DNA of 64,000 bases from Kordiimonas sp. SCSIO 12610 (GTDB lineage: Bacteria > Pseudomonadota > Alphaproteobacteria > Sphingomonadales > Kordiimonadaceae), in contig NZ_CP073747.1 of assembly GCF_024398015.1 (NCBI RefSeq), positions 2,725,001 through 2,789,000 on the forward strand. The letters are read 5' to 3'. Below the pieces are notes generated by a model, which was not told where the DNA came from, made no database searches, and saw only the letters and a list, made by a program, of their open reading frames with translations. The position numbers and the translations under genes are program-made. This document shows positions 62,114 through 64,000 of the stretch, piece after piece (the stretch's first letter is position 1; each line of letters starts with the position of its first letter).

Positions 62114-64000
62114 TTATTCAGTAGCTTGATAATTCAGACCATAACCCATTGGAAACCGCACAGATATAATATCATTCTGTTCGCTACCTGCTGTTGAGGC
62201 CGGCCAGTTAAATGACAATTTCCCCCGAAAGTCGTATCGACTATTGCCGTCAGCATCCCCAATAATCACGTCTGCAATACCAGCTCCCTCGCTTCCCGGT
62301 AACCATGCGGTAACGAAAGCATCGCTTTCCGCAATTACAGCATCCACACCGCGCGGCCGGCCTGTTAAAAACACCGACACTACTGGAATTCCTTTTTCCT
62401 TTAAGGACTTTACAAGTTCATAGTCAGCGTTGCCTTCAAGTGTGTAATTCAAATTGGCAAGATCACCCTCAAACTCAGCATAAGGCGTTTCTCCAAACAC
62501 CACAATCGCTGCATTAGGTAGGGATTGACCCTTTCCAAATTCAGAAACAACCTTACCGCCATTTTCACTCACGACAGCTTCAATGCCCGCTTTTACCGTT
62601 GTAAAGCCCCTGTAATATTCTTTTGGATTACCGCGTCCCTGCCAGCTAATTGTCCAGCCACCAGCCTGCATAGCAGGATTATTTGCACCAGTTCCTGCAA
62701 CTAATATTGTATTCGACGATGCAATTGGCAGTATCTTTTCGTTTTTCAATAAAACGAGCGATTCCCTAACCGCTTGGCGCGCTATAGAACGGTGCTCATC
62801 ACTGCCAAGCAATGTCGCGCGACCCGCAAGCGTATGATCACTGGGACGACCACTCTCGAACATGCCTGCACGCATTTTCACGCGCAAAATTCTTCGAACG
62901 GCATCATCAATTCGAGCTTCTGATATCTCTCCGTTCTCAACTTGTTTGATGGTGTTTCTTAGAAACGCCAACCAATCAACCGGCACCATTATAAGGTCAA
63001 CACCAGCATTGATGATTGCCGCACACGATTGGACAGTACATCCCGGTAATTGCTCATGTGCATTCCAGTCAGAGACCACCAGACCATCAAACCCCATTCG
63101 ACCTTTTAGAACATCTGTAATCAGATATCCGTTCCCATGCATTTTCTGACCGTTCCAGCTACTGAAACTGGCCATAACGGTCTGAACCCCGACACCAATT
63201 GCCTGCACATAGGGCTTGCCGTGAATTTTGTATAAATCCTCTTCGGATAAGACTGTATTACCTTGATCATCGCCGCTTTGTGTTCCCCCGTCACCAACAA
63301 AATGTTTCGCTGTCGCAATGATTTTCTCTTCATTTAGGAAATCGCCCAAGGCAGGATGGCCTTGAAGACCAAGAATGTACTCTCGAGATAGGGTTGACAC
63401 TATCTTAGGGTCAGATGAAAAGCTTTCGTACGAGCGCCCCCATCTTAAATCCTGTGTCACAGCAATCGTTGGCGAAAACGCCCAGTCTATACCCGTAATC
63501 GCGACTTCCCGAGCCGTGATCGTACCAATATCACGCATAAGATCAGGATTGTTAGCTGCACCCAAGCCTATATTGTGAGGAAAAATGGTTGCACCAACCA
63601 CATTATTATGGCCATGAACCGCATCAGTTCCCCACATAACAGGGATAGCAAGACGACCATCATTGGTATCCATAGAAGCGCCGTAGAACAAATTCCCTAA
63701 TGATAGCCACGCCCCAAGCGGGCCATCAGCGCGGTCAGTTGGCCAGCCGCCACCCCCGTTCAATACTGAACCAATATGATATTTCGCAACATCATCAGGA
63801 GAAATTGATTTAATTTCCGCCTGAATCATTTGCCCAACCTTTTGTTCAAGGCTCATTTGAGATAGCAAGCTGTCTATTTTTTGTTCAATAGCAGGCTCTT
63901 GAAGAATAGTTTTCTTTATCTTTGGCCAAGGTGATTTCTGATTGCTTTCATCTTGACCGTAAGTGGCAGTATTGAAAACTGCCACCGTAATAAAGGTACT
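62114..64000 (-). CDS. Glycoside hydrolase family 3 exo-beta-glucosidase-like (5' end outside window)
   Basis: At least 628 residues are present and the frame is open through base 64000, so the start lies beyond the window. The visible N-terminus (FITVAVFNTATYGQ) looks like the end of a signal peptide, so a periplasmic enzyme is likely. GH3 marks are QKVGQMIQAEI, TDAVHGHNNV, KHFVGDGGT and the nucleophile aspartate in LVVSDWNAHEQ; the C-terminal domain has VVFGETPYAEFEGD. It ends at YGLNYQATE, without the extra C-terminal domain of the longer ExoP type. It releases glucose or another sugar for the adjacent symporter. Confidence 0.88.
   Translation of the reverse strand, partial: STFITVAVFNTATYGQDESNQKSPWPKIKKTILQEPAIEQKIDSLLSQMSLEQKVGQMIQAEIKSISPDDVAKYHIGSVLNGGGGWPTDRADGPLGAWLSLGNLFYGASMDTNDGRLAIPVMWGTDAVHGHNNVVGATIFPHNIGLGAANNPDLMRDIGTITAREVAITGIDWAFSPTIAVTQDLRWGRSYESFSSDPKIVSTLSREYILGLQGHPALGDFLNEEKIIATAKHFVGDGGTQSGDDQGNTVLSEEDLYKIHGKPYVQAIGVGVQTVMASFSSWNGQKMHGNGYLITDVLKGRMGFDGLVVSDWNAHEQLPGCTVQSCAAIINAGVDLIMVPVDWLAFLRNTIKQVENGEISEARIDDAVRRILRVKMRAGMFESGRPSDHTLAGRATLLGSDEHRSIARQAVRESLVLLKNEKILPIASSNTILVAGTGANNPAMQAGGWTISWQGRGNPKEYYRGFTTVKAGIEAVVSENGGKVVSEFGKGQSLPNAAIVVFGETPYAEFEGDLANLNYTLEGNADYELVKSLKEKGIPVVSVFLTGRPRGVDAVIAESDAFVTAWLPGSEGAGIADVIIGDADGNSRYDFRGKLSFNWPASTAGSEQNDIISVRFPMGYGLNYQATE

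Overview
The window looks like the chromosome of a Gram-negative, heterotrophic, probably marine proteobacterium. The grounds are two TonB-dependent receptors, a secreted RTX protein, PAPS-type sulfotransferases, a BCCT osmolyte carrier, sodium-coupled sugar transport, S9 peptidases and moderate-to-low GC by eye. The gene set is reminiscent of Kordiimonadales-like alphaproteobacteria. That placement is an inference; no rRNA or housekeeping marker lies in the window. No tRNA, rRNA, CRISPR or prophage was seen.

Region 1 (1-13.8 kb) is accessory DNA. After the 3' end of an RND efflux pump come three decayed IS6-family transposase fragments, all on the + strand (163-644, 11020-11388, 13499-13834). 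They bracket two passenger blocks. Block A holds a membrane-anchored AraC regulator with a DUF885 metallopeptidase-like gene, a divergent aspartyl protease and PDZ-hydrolase pair, two secreted proteins of unknown role, and an IorAB-type molybdenum hydroxylase. Block B holds one S9 peptidase.

Region 2 (13.9-31.5 kb) holds a sulfotransferase next to a 1331-residue beta-helix/RTX protein, then a GntR(YtrA)-ABC ATPase-permease-S9 peptidase operon with a candidate operator, a TonB receptor, and a TPR-sulfotransferase/BCCT/MarR operon.

Region 3 (31.6-47.8 kb) is the most coherent system. An 11-gene minus-strand operon encodes an aldose dehydrogenase, a lactonase, a split UxaA-type dehydratase, and then two alternative fates for the 2-keto-3-deoxy acid: FAH-family dehydratase plus aldehyde dehydrogenase, or SDR plus FAH-family diketo-acid hydrolase. 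An FMN hydroxy-acid oxidase and two mutarotases complete it. Next to it are an IclR regulator and a second operon of TonB receptor, GPH symporter and a GH172 (DUF2961) enzyme. Together they read as uptake, hydrolysis and non-phosphorylative oxidation of an L-fucose- or D-arabinose-containing saccharide.

Region 4 (48.4-51.9 kb) is a split MacAB-type efflux operon whose adaptor carries an unusual inserted helical domain.

Region 5 (52.3-60.4 kb) is a photolyase island: a CPD photolyase, an iron-sulfur (6-4) photolyase, a third photolyase/cryptochrome, an SDR, an old-yellow-enzyme homologue, a renalase-like flavoprotein, and two tiny conserved proteins (DUF2256 and TIGR03643/DUF2805). Region 6 (60.5-64 kb) is a sodium/solute symporter with a GH3 glycosidase that runs off the right edge.
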